DNA of 64,000 nt, from contig NC_133476.1 in the NCBI RefSeq assembly GCF_025370935.1, positions 19,263,730-19,327,729 of the forward strand, in the 5' to 3' direction. The number at the start of each line of letters is the position of its first letter. The stretch's first letter is position 1. Below are positions 1 through 8,673 of this stretch, one piece after another. The translations under genes were made by a program, and so were the position numbers. The notes beneath the pieces were generated by a model. The model worked only from the letters and a program-made list of their open reading frames with translations, was not told the origin of the DNA and did not search any database. This DNA comes from Choristoneura fumiferana. Taxonomy: Eukaryota; Arthropoda; Insecta; Lepidoptera; Tortricidae.

Positions 1-8
1 TGTTTTAG

Positions 9-214
9 GACGACAACATCGATTAGAGTCAAGGAGTGAAGACCTTCACTCTGTCTGTTCATTTGAATCTCTTCTTCAGATGAACATTTCACAGAATGGG
101 ACGAAGAGTACGGCTCGTATTACAGCGTTCAAGGACTCGCATCTCTCCAGGGGTTCAGATTCAGAATCTGAAGCGGAGGAAACATTTACTAATTTGAATT
201 TGTATTATATATAG
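9..214 (+). pseudogene. Exon 2 of small acidic protein, first (partial) copy, frameshifted
   Basis: The acceptor TTGTTTTAG and the following exon match exon 2 of the intact copies up to the same TAG at 212-214. A base is missing near position 24, bases are added in the CTTCTTCAG stretch, and the sequence is altered around GAATGGGACGAAGAG, so the frame is not kept. Exon 1 would lie left of the window. The errors are mostly single-base indels, so this may be a decayed copy or poorly polished assembly sequence. Confidence 0.75.
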
Positions 215-607
215 TTATTTTTATTATTAATTATTTATTACATGTATATTAATTTATTTAAGTTATTTTAGATTAGTTATTCTTATATCCTCGTTAAATT
301 TTAATTTTCATGTGTTTATGTACAATTATTAAAAAATATATCCTCGGGGTAGCCTGATTCCCTAGAGGACGCGTCCCCAGGTGGCGGATAGGGGATTCTC
401 GATGGAGGGTAACACCTCCATAGGGTAGGAGGGAAATAAAATACCTCCCGCGGACCAAAGGCGGAGAAGGTTACTCCGTATCAAACCCCTGCCCTGGGCT
501 TCTCCGACATATTCGGAGTAGGTAGTGGCCGTAGCCGTGCTGCTTGTCTAGGCCGGGGCATGAAGAAGAGACGGCGGCGGATGAACCTGTAAATGACCGT
601 ACTGTAA

Positions 608-1070
608 AGTGATAATGGTACAAATATGGTGGGCGCTGAACGCGAGATAGCTGAAGCAATCGGAATCGAGCCACGATCAGCTGCAAGATTTCGCCAACGG
701 CAAAACTATTAAGTGGTAGAAAATACCGCCTGGAGCTCAAATCAGGGTGGAACGTGGGAAAATTTCGGTGCGCTCCATAAAACCTCACTACGAGCCACTC
801 TGAAGGGAGAATTTTCCCTCAAGAGGTACTCCATCCACACCTTGCTCTTGGAAGCGGTGCACTTAGTCAATTCGAGGCCGTTGTTCTAGTCGTGGATCAG
901 ACTATGCACGTGGAGCATGGCCGCGGCATATTCACATCTGTTTACCCGGGCCAGGACGGCCGGATTCGAATACAGAGGTACGAACAACGTAGGGGTTGAT
1001 GCGCCGCCCAGCTACTCGTCTCATCGTAATAACTCCACAGTTATGTGCTCGCACACGAGGGGGACATTGT
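608..1070 (+). pseudogene. BEL/Pao pol (integrase end) remnant, array copy 1
   Basis: The fragment opens with the integrase-type SDNGTN motif followed by MVGAEREIAEAIE with interruptions. It continues through RSIKTSLRATLK and LLEAVHLVNSRP in shifting frames, then reaches the pol C-terminus (PGxDGRIRI). Extra bases relative to later copies (for example GGGAAAATTTC) break the frame further. It is non-functional and ends at the purine tract GAGGGGGA. Confidence 0.75.
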
Positions 1071-1380
1071 AAACAAAGTAGCTAGGTAGTTTATAAGAAT
1101 TTTCCTATAGTTAATAAGAATTATCCTAAGTAGATTTTTATTTTGTATACACGTAGTTCGTAAGTTGTCATATTTTTTGTTTCTTAATAATGAGTCGTAG
1201 TTGAGTTTTTGTTAATTTATTTTATATTAAGAATTTATGTTGTTTTGATGATTTATGGTTATTTCATGTATAAATTGTTTTGTCAATTTACCCATTATTT
1301 CCTACCTTCCTTCCTATTGGCCAACAAGCCACGCCCCCATCCTCTCGCCTGTACCCATGCGCACCGCTCGAGCGCGTGGC

Positions 1381-1415
1381 TTTAAAACCACGCGCGCGGC
1401 CTGCCATTTTCATTC
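1381..1415 (+). promoter_or_regulatory. Core promoter, array copy A
   Basis: TTTAAAA at 1381 and the initiator TCATTC at 1410 are 29 bases apart, with a CCAAT-type ATTGGCC about 66 bases upstream. The arrangement is identical in all five array copies although the gene behind this copy has decayed. Confidence 0.6.
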
Positions 1416-1477
1416 TACTCAACGATCCCGCACCGTCAACATCTCCGCATACATCGTTCAAGTTCAAACCTTTGAAG

Positions 1478-1900
1478 ATGTCAGAATCAGATTTATTGTT
1501 TGTGGAAATCATGGAAATGGACTTCGTCGTGTATGAAACGGCTGGTGTACAAGATGTCGACGTCCACCGATGACGACGTGTGGTGAGAACGCAATGGACC
1601 TTTTGGAACTCTGCGCCAGTTCCTTGTAGAAAATGGAAATTTTAGTGTGCCATCCGCGCGCTACATCTGTCGCTGGATTGTGCCACAGGACTGCTATTCG
1701 CCTGTGTTCTCGGGCGATACAAGGATGACCATCACTTATTTCATTTGAGGGCGTGATGACTTCGAGCTGAGTGACGATGACGCGCTCTATTCAGCACTCC
1801 ATGAGCCTTGTGCAGATGAGGCGAAGCAAGGCTCACACTTTGACTTGCATCCTCCAGTTATTTCGATGATTGGAGGCTTCATGTGTTAAGTATTTAAGAT
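1478..1900 (+). pseudogene. Degenerate copy of small acidic protein gene (array copy A)
   Basis: The ATG at 1478 and roughly the first 18 codons match the intact copies. After about 1530 the sequence departs sharply: only short islands of identity remain, such as GATGACGACGTG, AACGCAATGGAC and AGAAAATGGAAATTTTAGTG. The donor GTAAGT is lost, and the second-exon region is recognisable only by order and spacing. The divergence is far greater than in the promoter just upstream. It could be an old copy whose 5' part was homogenised by conversion, or low-quality assembly. Not translatable. Confidence 0.65.
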
Positions 1901-2192
1901 TAGGCTTATAATCCGTTACGATTTAGCTGCTGCTGCCCCAAAAAAATATATCCTCGGGGTAGCCTGATTCTAGAGGGTCACCTCGGATAGGGGAATTCTC
2001 GATGGGGGTAACACCATCCTCCGCGGACCAAAATACCTCCCGCGGACCAAAAGGCCGGAGAAGGTTACTCGCGCATCCCCGCCCTGGGCTTCGCCCGTAT
2101 TAGTCCCGTAGTGGCCGTAGCAGTGCTGCTTGTCTAGGGCGGGCATGAAGAAGAGACGGCGGCGGATGAACCTGTAAATGACCGTACTGTAA

Positions 2193-2656
2193 AGTGATAA
2201 TGGTACAAATATGGTGGGCGCTGAACGCGAGATAGCTGAAGCGAATCGAGCCACGATCAGCTGCAAGATTTCGCCAACGGCAAAACTATTAAGTGGTAGA
2301 AAATACCGCCTGGAGCTCCAAATCAGGGTGGAACGTGGGAAATTTCGGTGCGCTCCATAAAAACCTCACTACGAGCCACTCTGAAGGAGAAATTTTCCCC
2401 TCAAGAGGTACTCCATCCACACCTTGCTCTTGGAAGCGGTGCACTTAGTCAATTCGAGGCCGTTGTTCTAGTCGTGGATCAGACTATGCCACGTGGAGCA
2501 TGCCCCGCGCGCATATTCACATCTGTTTACCCGGGCCCGGACGGCCGGATTCGAATAACAGAGGTACGAACAACGTAGGGGTTGATGCGCCGCCCAGCTA
2601 CTCGTCTCATCGTAATAACTCCACAGTTATGTGCTCGCACACGAGGGGGACATTGT
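2193..2656 (+). pseudogene. BEL/Pao pol remnant, array copy 2
   Basis: This holds the same content as the other array copies: SDNGTN, MVGAERE, RSIKTSLRATLKEKF, HLVNSRP in another frame, and the C-terminal FTSVYPGPDGRIRITEVRTT, ending at GAGGGGGACATTGTA. The middle of the integrase C-terminal region, from just after NSRP to DQTMPRG, is deleted as in all units but the last. Confidence 0.8.
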
Positions 2657-2941
2657 ACAAAGTAGCTAGGTAGTTATAAGAATTTCCTAAGTAGATTGTT
2701 TATTTTGTATACACGTAGTTCGTAAGTTGTCATATTTTATGTTCTTAATAATGAGTCGTAGTTGAGTTTTTGTTAATTTATTTTATATTAAGAATTTATG
2801 TTGTTTTGATGATTTATGGTTATTTCATGTATAAATTGTTTTGTCAATTTACCCATTATTTCCTACCTTCCTTCCTATTGGCCAACAAGCCACGCCCCCA
2901 TCCTCTCGCCTGTACCCATGCGCACCGCTCGAGCGCGTGGC

Positions 2942-2976
2942 TTTAAAACCACGCGCGCGGCCTGCCATTTTCATTC
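2942..2976 (+). promoter_or_regulatory. Core promoter, array copy B
   Basis: TTTAAAA at 2942 and TCATTC at 2971 lie in the spacing expected for an arthropod TATA-Inr promoter. ATTGGCC is about 66 bases upstream. Predicted transcription start is near 2973, giving a 5' UTR of about 66 bases. Confidence 0.65.
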
Positions 2977-3038
2977 TACTCAACGATCCCGCACCGTCAA
3001 CATCTCCGCATACATCGTTCAAGTTCAAACCTTTGAAG

Positions 3039-3572
3039 ATGTCAGAATCAGATTTATTGTTTGTGGAAATCATGGAAATGGACTTCGTCGAGGTGATAGA
3101 AATCGAGGACGTCGTTCAAGTTTCGACCCAGTCCTCAGATGACGACGTTGTGATCGTGGAGGACGCAATGGACGACGTGGACTCTGTTTCTGTAAGTTTT
3201 CTTTTAGAAAATAGAAATTTTAGTGATTATTTATCTGCCGCTACTTACTGTCTGTTGGTAATCATAGAATGTAAAATTTTGATAAATCGCGCATTCGCGT
3301 CTCTTCTTTATCTCTCACAAATCAGGATTGTATCCATTAGTCACTTATTTAATTTTTCTTTGTTTTAGGACGACAACATCGACTTAGAGTCAAGGAGTGA
3401 AGACCTTCACTCTGTCTGTTCATTTGAATCTTCTTCAGATGAACATTTCACAGATGAGGACGAAGAGTACGCTCGTATTACAGCGTTCAAGGACTCGCAT
3501 CTCTCCAGGGGTTCAGATTCAGAATCTGAAGCGGAGGAAACATTTACTAATTTGAATTTGTATTATATATAG
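3039..3572 (+). CDS. Small acidic protein, two exons (array copy B)
   Basis: Exon 1 is 3039-3191 (51 codons, ending exactly at GTAAGT). The intron is 3192-3368 (pyrimidine-rich TTTTTCTTTGTTTTAG acceptor). Exon 2 is 3369-3572 (67 codons plus TAG). The join is phase 0 and gives 118 residues. The protein is strongly acidic, with runs such as SDDDVVIVEDAMDDVDS in the first half and SSSDEHFTDEDEEYA and SDSESEAEE in the second. There is no signal peptide, membrane segment or cysteine pattern. I do not recognise the family; low-complexity acidic stretches make chance resemblance to transcription regulators or transposase N-termini likely. An ATTAAA near 3686 could serve polyadenylation. A longer unspliced frame reads through exon 1 into the intron but shares none of the splice logic. 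Confidence 0.6.
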
Positions 3573-3679
3573 TTATTTTTATTATTAATTATTTATTACA
3601 TGTATATTAATTTATTTAAGTTATTTTAGATTAGTTATTCTTATATTCTCGTTAAATTTTAATTTCATGTGTTTATGTA

Positions 3680-3925
3680 CAATTATTAAAAAATATATCC
3701 TCGGGGTAGCCTGATTCCCTAGAGGACGCGTCCCCAGGTGGCGGATAGGGGAATTCTCGATGGAGGGTAACACCTCCATAGGGTAGGAGGGAAATAAAAT
3801 ACCTCCCGCGGACCAAAAGGCCGGAGAAGGTTACTCCGTATCAAACCCCTGCCCTGGGCTTCTCCGACATATTCGGAGTAGGTAGTGGCCGTAGCCAGTG
3901 CTGCTTGTCTAGGCCGGGGCATGAA
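3680..3925 (+). repeat. GC-rich unit block of unknown origin (representative copy)
   Basis: A block of about 240 bases from ATATATCCTCGGGG to the region before the integrase motif. It is far richer in GC than its surroundings and conserved in each unit (also about 330-570, 1945-2150, 5485-5720, 7290-7520; partial from 8456). It includes GAGGACGCGTCCCC, a near-palindrome. Short open frames exist on both strands but none resembles a known protein. It may be the untranslated leader of another retroelement; I cannot confirm this. Confidence 0.5.
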
Positions 3926-3968
3926 GAAGAGACGGCGGCGGATGAACCTGTAAATGACCGTACTGTAA

Positions 3969-4436
3969 AGTGATAATGGTACAAATATGGTGGGCGCTGA
4001 ACGCGAGATAGCTGAAGCAATCGAATCGAGCCACGATCAGCTGCAAGATTTCGCCAACGGCAAAACTATTAAGTGGTAGAAAATACCGCCTGGAGCTCCA
4101 AATCAGGGTGGAACGTGGGAAATTTCGGTGCGCTCCATAAAAACCTCACTACGAGCCACTCTGAAGGAGAAATTTTCCCCTCAAGAGGTACTCCATCCAC
4201 ACCTTGCTCTTGGAAGCGGTGCACTTAGTCAATTCGAGGCCGTTGTTCTAGTCGTGGATCAGACTATGCCACGTGGAGCATGGCCCCGCGGCATATTCAC
4301 ATCTGTTTACCCGGGCCAGGACGGCCGGATTCGAATAACAGAGGTACGAACAACGTAGGGGTTGATGCGCCGCCCAGCTACTCGTCTCATCGTAATAACT
4401 CCACAGTTATGTGCTCGCACACGAGGGGGACATTGT
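3969..4436 (+). pseudogene. BEL/Pao pol remnant, array copy 3
   Basis: The sequence translates as SDNGTN...DFANGKTIKW, then a TAG stop, then PPGAPNQGGTWE and RSIKTSLRATLKEKF, matching the last integrase core Asp/Glu region and following segment of BEL/Pao polymerases. A four-base excess at CATCCACACC shifts the frame before LLEAVHLVNSRP. After an internal deletion comes the pol C-terminus (YPGQDGRIRITEVRTT). The purine tract before CATTGTACAAAG resembles a polypurine tract preceding a 3' LTR. Confidence 0.82.
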
Positions 4437-4742
4437 ACAAAGTAGCTAGGTAGTTATAAGAATTTTCCTATAGTTATAAGAATTATCCTAAGTAGATTGT
4501 TTATTTTGTATACACGTAGTTCGTAAGTTGTCATATTTTATGTTCTTAATAATGAGTCGTAGTTGAGTTTTTGTTAATTTATTTTATATTAAGAATTTAT
4601 GTTGTTTTGATGATTTATGGTTATTTCATGTATAAATTGTTTTGTCAATTTACCCATTATTTCCTACCTTCCTTCCTATTGGCCAACAAGCCACGCCCCC
4701 ATCCTCTCGCCTGTACCCATGCGCACCGCTCGAGCGCGTGGC

Positions 4743-4777
4743 TTTAAAACCACGCGCGCGGCCTGCCATTTTCATTC
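4743..4777 (+). promoter_or_regulatory. Core promoter, array copy C
   Basis: TTTAAAA at 4743-4749 and TCATTC at 4772-4777 place the predicted start at 4774, 31 bases after the TATA start. ATTGGCC lies at about 4678. GC-rich sequence with several CGCG motifs surrounds it. The 5' UTR to the ATG at 4840 is about 66 bases. Confidence 0.65.
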
Positions 4778-4839
4778 TACTCAACGATCCCGCACCGTCA
4801 ACATCTCCGCATACATCGTTCAAGTTCAAACCTTTGAAG

Positions 4840-5374
4840 ATGTCAGAATCAGATTTATTGTTTGTGGAAATCATAGAAATGGACTTCGTCGAGGTGATAG
4901 AAATCGAGGACGTCGTTCAAGTTTCGACCCAGTCCTCAGATGACGACGTTGTGATCGTGGAGGACGCAATGGACGACGTGGACTCTGTTTCTGTAAGTTT
5001 TCTTTTAGAAAATAGAAATTTTAGTGATTATTTATCTGCCGCTACTTACTGTCTGTTGGTAATCATAGAATGTAAAATTTTGATAAATCGCGCATTCGCG
5101 TCTCTTCTTTATCTCTCACAAATCAGGATTGTATCCATTAGTCACTTATTTAATTTTTTCTTTGTTTTAGGACGACAACATCGACTTAGAGTCAAGGAGT
5201 GAAGACCTTCACTCTGTCTGTTCATTTGAATCTTCTTCAGATGAACATTTCACAGATGAGGACGAAGAGTACGCTCGTATTACAGCGTTCAAGGACTCGC
5301 ATCTCTCCAGGGGTTCAGATTCAGAATCTGAAGCGGAGGAAACATTTACTAATTTGAATTTGTATTATATATAG
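4840..5374 (+). CDS. Small acidic protein, two exons (array copy C)
   Basis: Exon 1 4840-4992, intron 4993-5170 (GTAAGT...TTTTAG), exon 2 5171-5374, 118 residues. It is nearly identical to copy B; one visible change is Met to Ile at residue 12. Exon lengths, phase-0 splice junction and stop are unchanged across three copies, which argues that the copies are recent, functional, or both. Acidic clusters (SSDDDVV, SSSDEHFTDEDEE, SDSESEAEE) dominate and no conserved domain is visible to me. Transcription would start at the promoter ending at 4777. Function unknown. Confidence 0.6.
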
Positions 5375-5761
5375 TTATTTTTATTATTAATTATTTATTA
5401 CATGTATATTAATTTATTTTAGATTAGTTATTCTTATATTCTCGTTAAATTTTAATTTCATGTGTTTATGTACAATTATTAAAAAATATATCCTCGGGGT
5501 AGCCTGATTCCCTAGAGGACGCGTCCCCAGGTGGCGGATAGGGGAATTCTCGATGGAGGGTAACACCTCCATAGGGTAGGAGGGAAATAAAATACCTCCC
5601 GCGGACCAAAAGGCCGGAGAAGGTTACTCCGTATCAAACCCCTGCCCTGGGCTTCTCCGACATATTCGGAGTAGGTAGTGGCCGTAGCCAGTGCTGCTTG
5701 TCTAGGCCGGGGCATGAAGAAGAGACGGCGGCGGATGAACCTGTAAATGACCGTACTGTAA

Positions 5762-6228
5762 AGTGATAATGGTACAAATATGGTGGGCGCTGAACGCGAG
5801 ATAGCTGAAGCAATCGAATCGAGCCACGATCAGCTGCAAGATTTCGCCAACGGCAAAACTATTAAGTGGTAGAAAATACCGCCTGGAGCTCCAAATCAGG
5901 GTGGAACGTGGGAAATTTCGGTGCGCTCCATAAAAACCTCACTACGAGCCACTCTGAAGGAGAAATTTTCCCCTCAAGAGGTACTCCATCCACACCTTGC
6001 TCTTGGAAGCGGTGCACTTAGTCAATTCGAGGCCGTTGTTCTAGTCGTGGATCAGACTATGCCACGTGGAGCATGGCCCCGCGGCATATTCACATCTGTT
6101 TACCCGGGCCCGGACGGCCGGATTCGAATAACAGAGGTACGAGCAACGTAGGGGTTGATGCGCCGCCCAGCTACTCGTCTCATCGTAATAACTCCACAAT
6201 TATGTGCTCGCACACGAGGGGGACATTG
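5762..6228 (+). pseudogene. BEL/Pao pol remnant, array copy 4
   Basis: Same architecture and disabling lesions as copy 3: in-frame TAG after KTIKW, a frameshift before HLVNSRP, and an internal deletion before DQTMPRGAWPRG. It ends at the purine tract near 6220. Shared lesions show that the units were copied after the pol fragment had already died. Confidence 0.82.
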
Positions 6229-6535
6229 TACAAAGTAGCTAGGTAGTTATAAGAATTTTCCTATAGTTATAAGAATTATCCTAAGTAGATTGTTTATTTT
6301 GTATACACGTAGTTCGTAAGTTGTCATATTTTATGTTCTTAATAATGAGTCGTAGTTGAGTTTTTGTTAATTTATTTTATATTAAGAATTTATGTTGTTT
6401 TGATGATTTATGGTTATTTCATGTATAAATTGTTTTGTCAATTTACCCATTATTTCCTACCTTCCTTCCTATTGGCCAACAAGCCACGCCCCCATCCTCT
6501 CGCCTGTACCCATGCGCACCGCTCGAGCGCGTGGC

Positions 6536-6570
6536 TTTAAAACCACGCGCGCGGCCTGCCATTTTCATTC
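6536..6570 (+). promoter_or_regulatory. Core promoter, array copy D
   Basis: TTTAAAA at 6536 and TCATTC at 6565, 29 bases apart, precede the ATG at 6633. Sequence and spacing are unchanged from the other copies. Confidence 0.65.
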
Positions 6571-6632
6571 TACTCAACGATCCCGCACCGTCAACATCTC
6601 CGCATACATCGTTCAAGTTCAAACCTTTGAAG

Positions 6633-7173
6633 ATGTCAGAATCAGATTTATTGTTTGTGGAAATCATGGAAATGGACATCGTCGAGGTGATAGAAATCGA
6701 GGACGTCGTTCAAGTTTCGACCCAATCCTCAGATGACGACGTTGTGATCGTGGAGGACGCAATAGACGACGTGGACTCTGTTTCTGTAAGTTTTCTTTTA
6801 GAAAATAAAAATTTTAGTGATTATTTATCTGCCGCTACTTACTGTCTGTTGGTAATCATAGAATGTAAAATTTTGATAAATCGCGCATTCGCGTCTCTTC
6901 TTTATCTCTCACAAATCAGGATTGTATCCATTAGTCACTTATTTAATTTTTTCTTTGTTTTAGGACGACAACATCGACTTAGAGTCAAGGAGTGAAGACC
7001 TTCACTCTGTCTGTTCATTTGAATCTTCTTCAGATGAACATTTCACAGATGAGGACGAAGAGTACGCTCGTATTACAGCGTTCAAGGACTCGCATCTCTC
7101 CAGGGGTTCAGATTCAGATTCAGAATCTGAAGCGGAGGAAACATTTACTAATTTGAATTTGTATTATATATAG
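6633..7173 (+). CDS. Small acidic protein, two exons (array copy D, two-residue expansion)
   Basis: Exon 1 6633-6785, intron 6786-6963, exon 2 6964-7173, 120 residues. It differs from copies B and C by Phe to Ile and Met to Ile changes in exon 1 and by a six-base in-frame duplication in exon 2 that adds one Asp-Ser pair to the SDSESE run. The frame-preserving length change and otherwise intact splice sites suggest that coding capacity is retained. No domain recognised. Confidence 0.6.
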
Positions 7174-7565
7174 TTATTTTTATTATTAATTATTTATTAC
7201 ATGTATATTAATTTATTTAAGTTATTTTAGATTAGTTATTCTTATATTCTCGTTAAATTTTAATTTCATGTGTTTATGTACAATTATTAAAAAATATATC
7301 CTCGGGGTAGCCTGATTCCCTAGAGGACGCGTCCCCAGGTGGCGGATAGGGGAATTCTCGATGGAGGGTAACACCTCCATAGGGTAGGAGGGAAATAAAA
7401 TACCTCCCGCGGACCAAAAGGCCGGAGAAGGATACTCCGTATCAAACCCCTGCCCTGGGCTTCTCCGACATATTCGGAGTAGTGGCCGTAGCCAGTGCTG
7501 CTTGTCTAGGCCGGGGCATGAAGAAGAGACGGCGGCGGATGAACCTGTAAATGACCGTACTGTAA

Positions 7566-8031
7566 AGTGATAATGGTACAAATATGGTGGGCGCTGAACG
7601 CGAGATAGCTGAAGCAATTGAATCGAGCCACGATCAGCTGCAAGATTTCGCCAACGGCAAAACTATTAAGTGGTAGAAAATACCGCCTGGAGCTCCAAAT
7701 CAGGGTGGAACGTGGGAAATTTCGGTGCGCTCCATAAAAACCTCACTACGAGCCACTCTGAAGGAGAAATTTTCCCCTCAAGAGGTACTCCATCCACACC
7801 TTGCTCTTGGAAGCGGTGCACTTAGTCAATTCGAGGCCGTTGTTCTAGTCGTGGATCAGACTATGCCACGTGGAGCATGGCCCCGCGGCATATTCACATC
7901 TGTTTACCCGGGCCAGGACGGCCGGATTCGAATAACAGAGGTACGAACAACGTAGGGGTTGATGCGCCGCCCAGCTACTCGTCTCATCGTAATAACTCCA
8001 CAGTTATGTGCTCGCACACGAGGGGGACATT
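7566..8031 (+). pseudogene. BEL/Pao pol remnant, array copy 5
   Basis: Contains SDNGTN, DFANGKTIKW-stop, RSIKTSLRATLKEKF, frameshifted HLVNSRP and the C-terminal GRIRITEVRTT, with the same lesions as copies 3 and 4. Confidence 0.82.
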
Positions 8032-8339
8032 GTACAAAGTAGCTAGGTAGTTATAAGAATTTTCCTATAGTTATAAGAATTATCCTAAGTAGATTGTTTA
8101 TTTTGTATACACGTAGTTCGTAAGTTGTCATATTTTATGTTCTTAATAATGAGTCGTAGTTGAGTTTTTGTTAATTTATTTTATATTAAGAATTTATGTT
8201 GTTTTGATGATTTATTGTTATTTCATGTATAAATTGTTTTGTCAATTTACCCATTATTTCCAACCTTCCTTCCTATTGGCCAACAAGCCACGCCCCCATC
8301 CTCTCGCCTGTACCCATGCGCACCGCTCGAGCGCGTGGC

Positions 8340-8374
8340 TTTAAAACCACGCGCGCGGCCTGCCATTTTCATTC
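8340..8374 (+). promoter_or_regulatory. Core promoter, array copy E (upstream of truncated gene)
   Basis: TTTAAAA at 8340 and TCATTC at 8369 are intact, although the gene behind them is reduced to six codons. Confidence 0.55.
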
Positions 8375-8436
8375 TACTCAACGATCCCGCACCGTCAACA
8401 TCTCCGCATACATCGTTCAAGTTCAAACCTTTGAAG

Positions 8437-8457
8437 ATGTCAGAATCATATATATAG
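8437..8457 (+). pseudogene. Small acidic protein gene, array copy E, truncated by deletion
   Basis: ATG TCA GAA TCA matches the other copies. The sequence then jumps through TATATATAG straight into the GC-rich block (AGGGGAATTCTCG). Both exons, the intron, the 3' region and about 50 bases of the block, roughly 700 bases in all, are missing. The remaining frame is six codons. Confidence 0.8.
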
Positions 8458-8673
8458 GGGAATTCTCGATGGAGGGTAACACCTCCATAGGGTAGGAGGG
8501 AAATAAAATACCTCCCGCGGACCAAAAGGCCGGAGAAGGATACTCCGTATCAAACCCCTTCCCTGGGCTTCTCCGACATATTCGGAGTAGTGGCCGTAGC
8601 CAGTGCTGCTTGTCTAGGCCGGGTCATGAAGAAGAGACGGCGGCGGATGAACCTGTAAATGACCGTACTGTAA

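Noticed and set aside
471..788. Minus-strand open frames within the array (also 1970-2266, 3719-3922, 5512-5715, 7222-7617)
   Set aside because: They run antisense through the GC-rich block and the integrase remnant. The plus-strand reading gives recognisable pol motifs; the minus reading gives none and varies with frameshifts.
2348..2578. A 76-codon plus frame in the pol remnant as a separate gene
   Set aside because: It begins at GTG inside the integrase match and is frameshifted halfway relative to the last unit. It is a pseudogene piece.
2841..3368. Long plus frame starting upstream of the acidic gene and running into its intron (also 4642-5202, 6435-6995)
   Set aside because: It includes the promoter, 5' UTR and intron as codons. 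The ATG at the start of the acidic exon with the GTAAGT/TTTTAG pair explains the conservation better.
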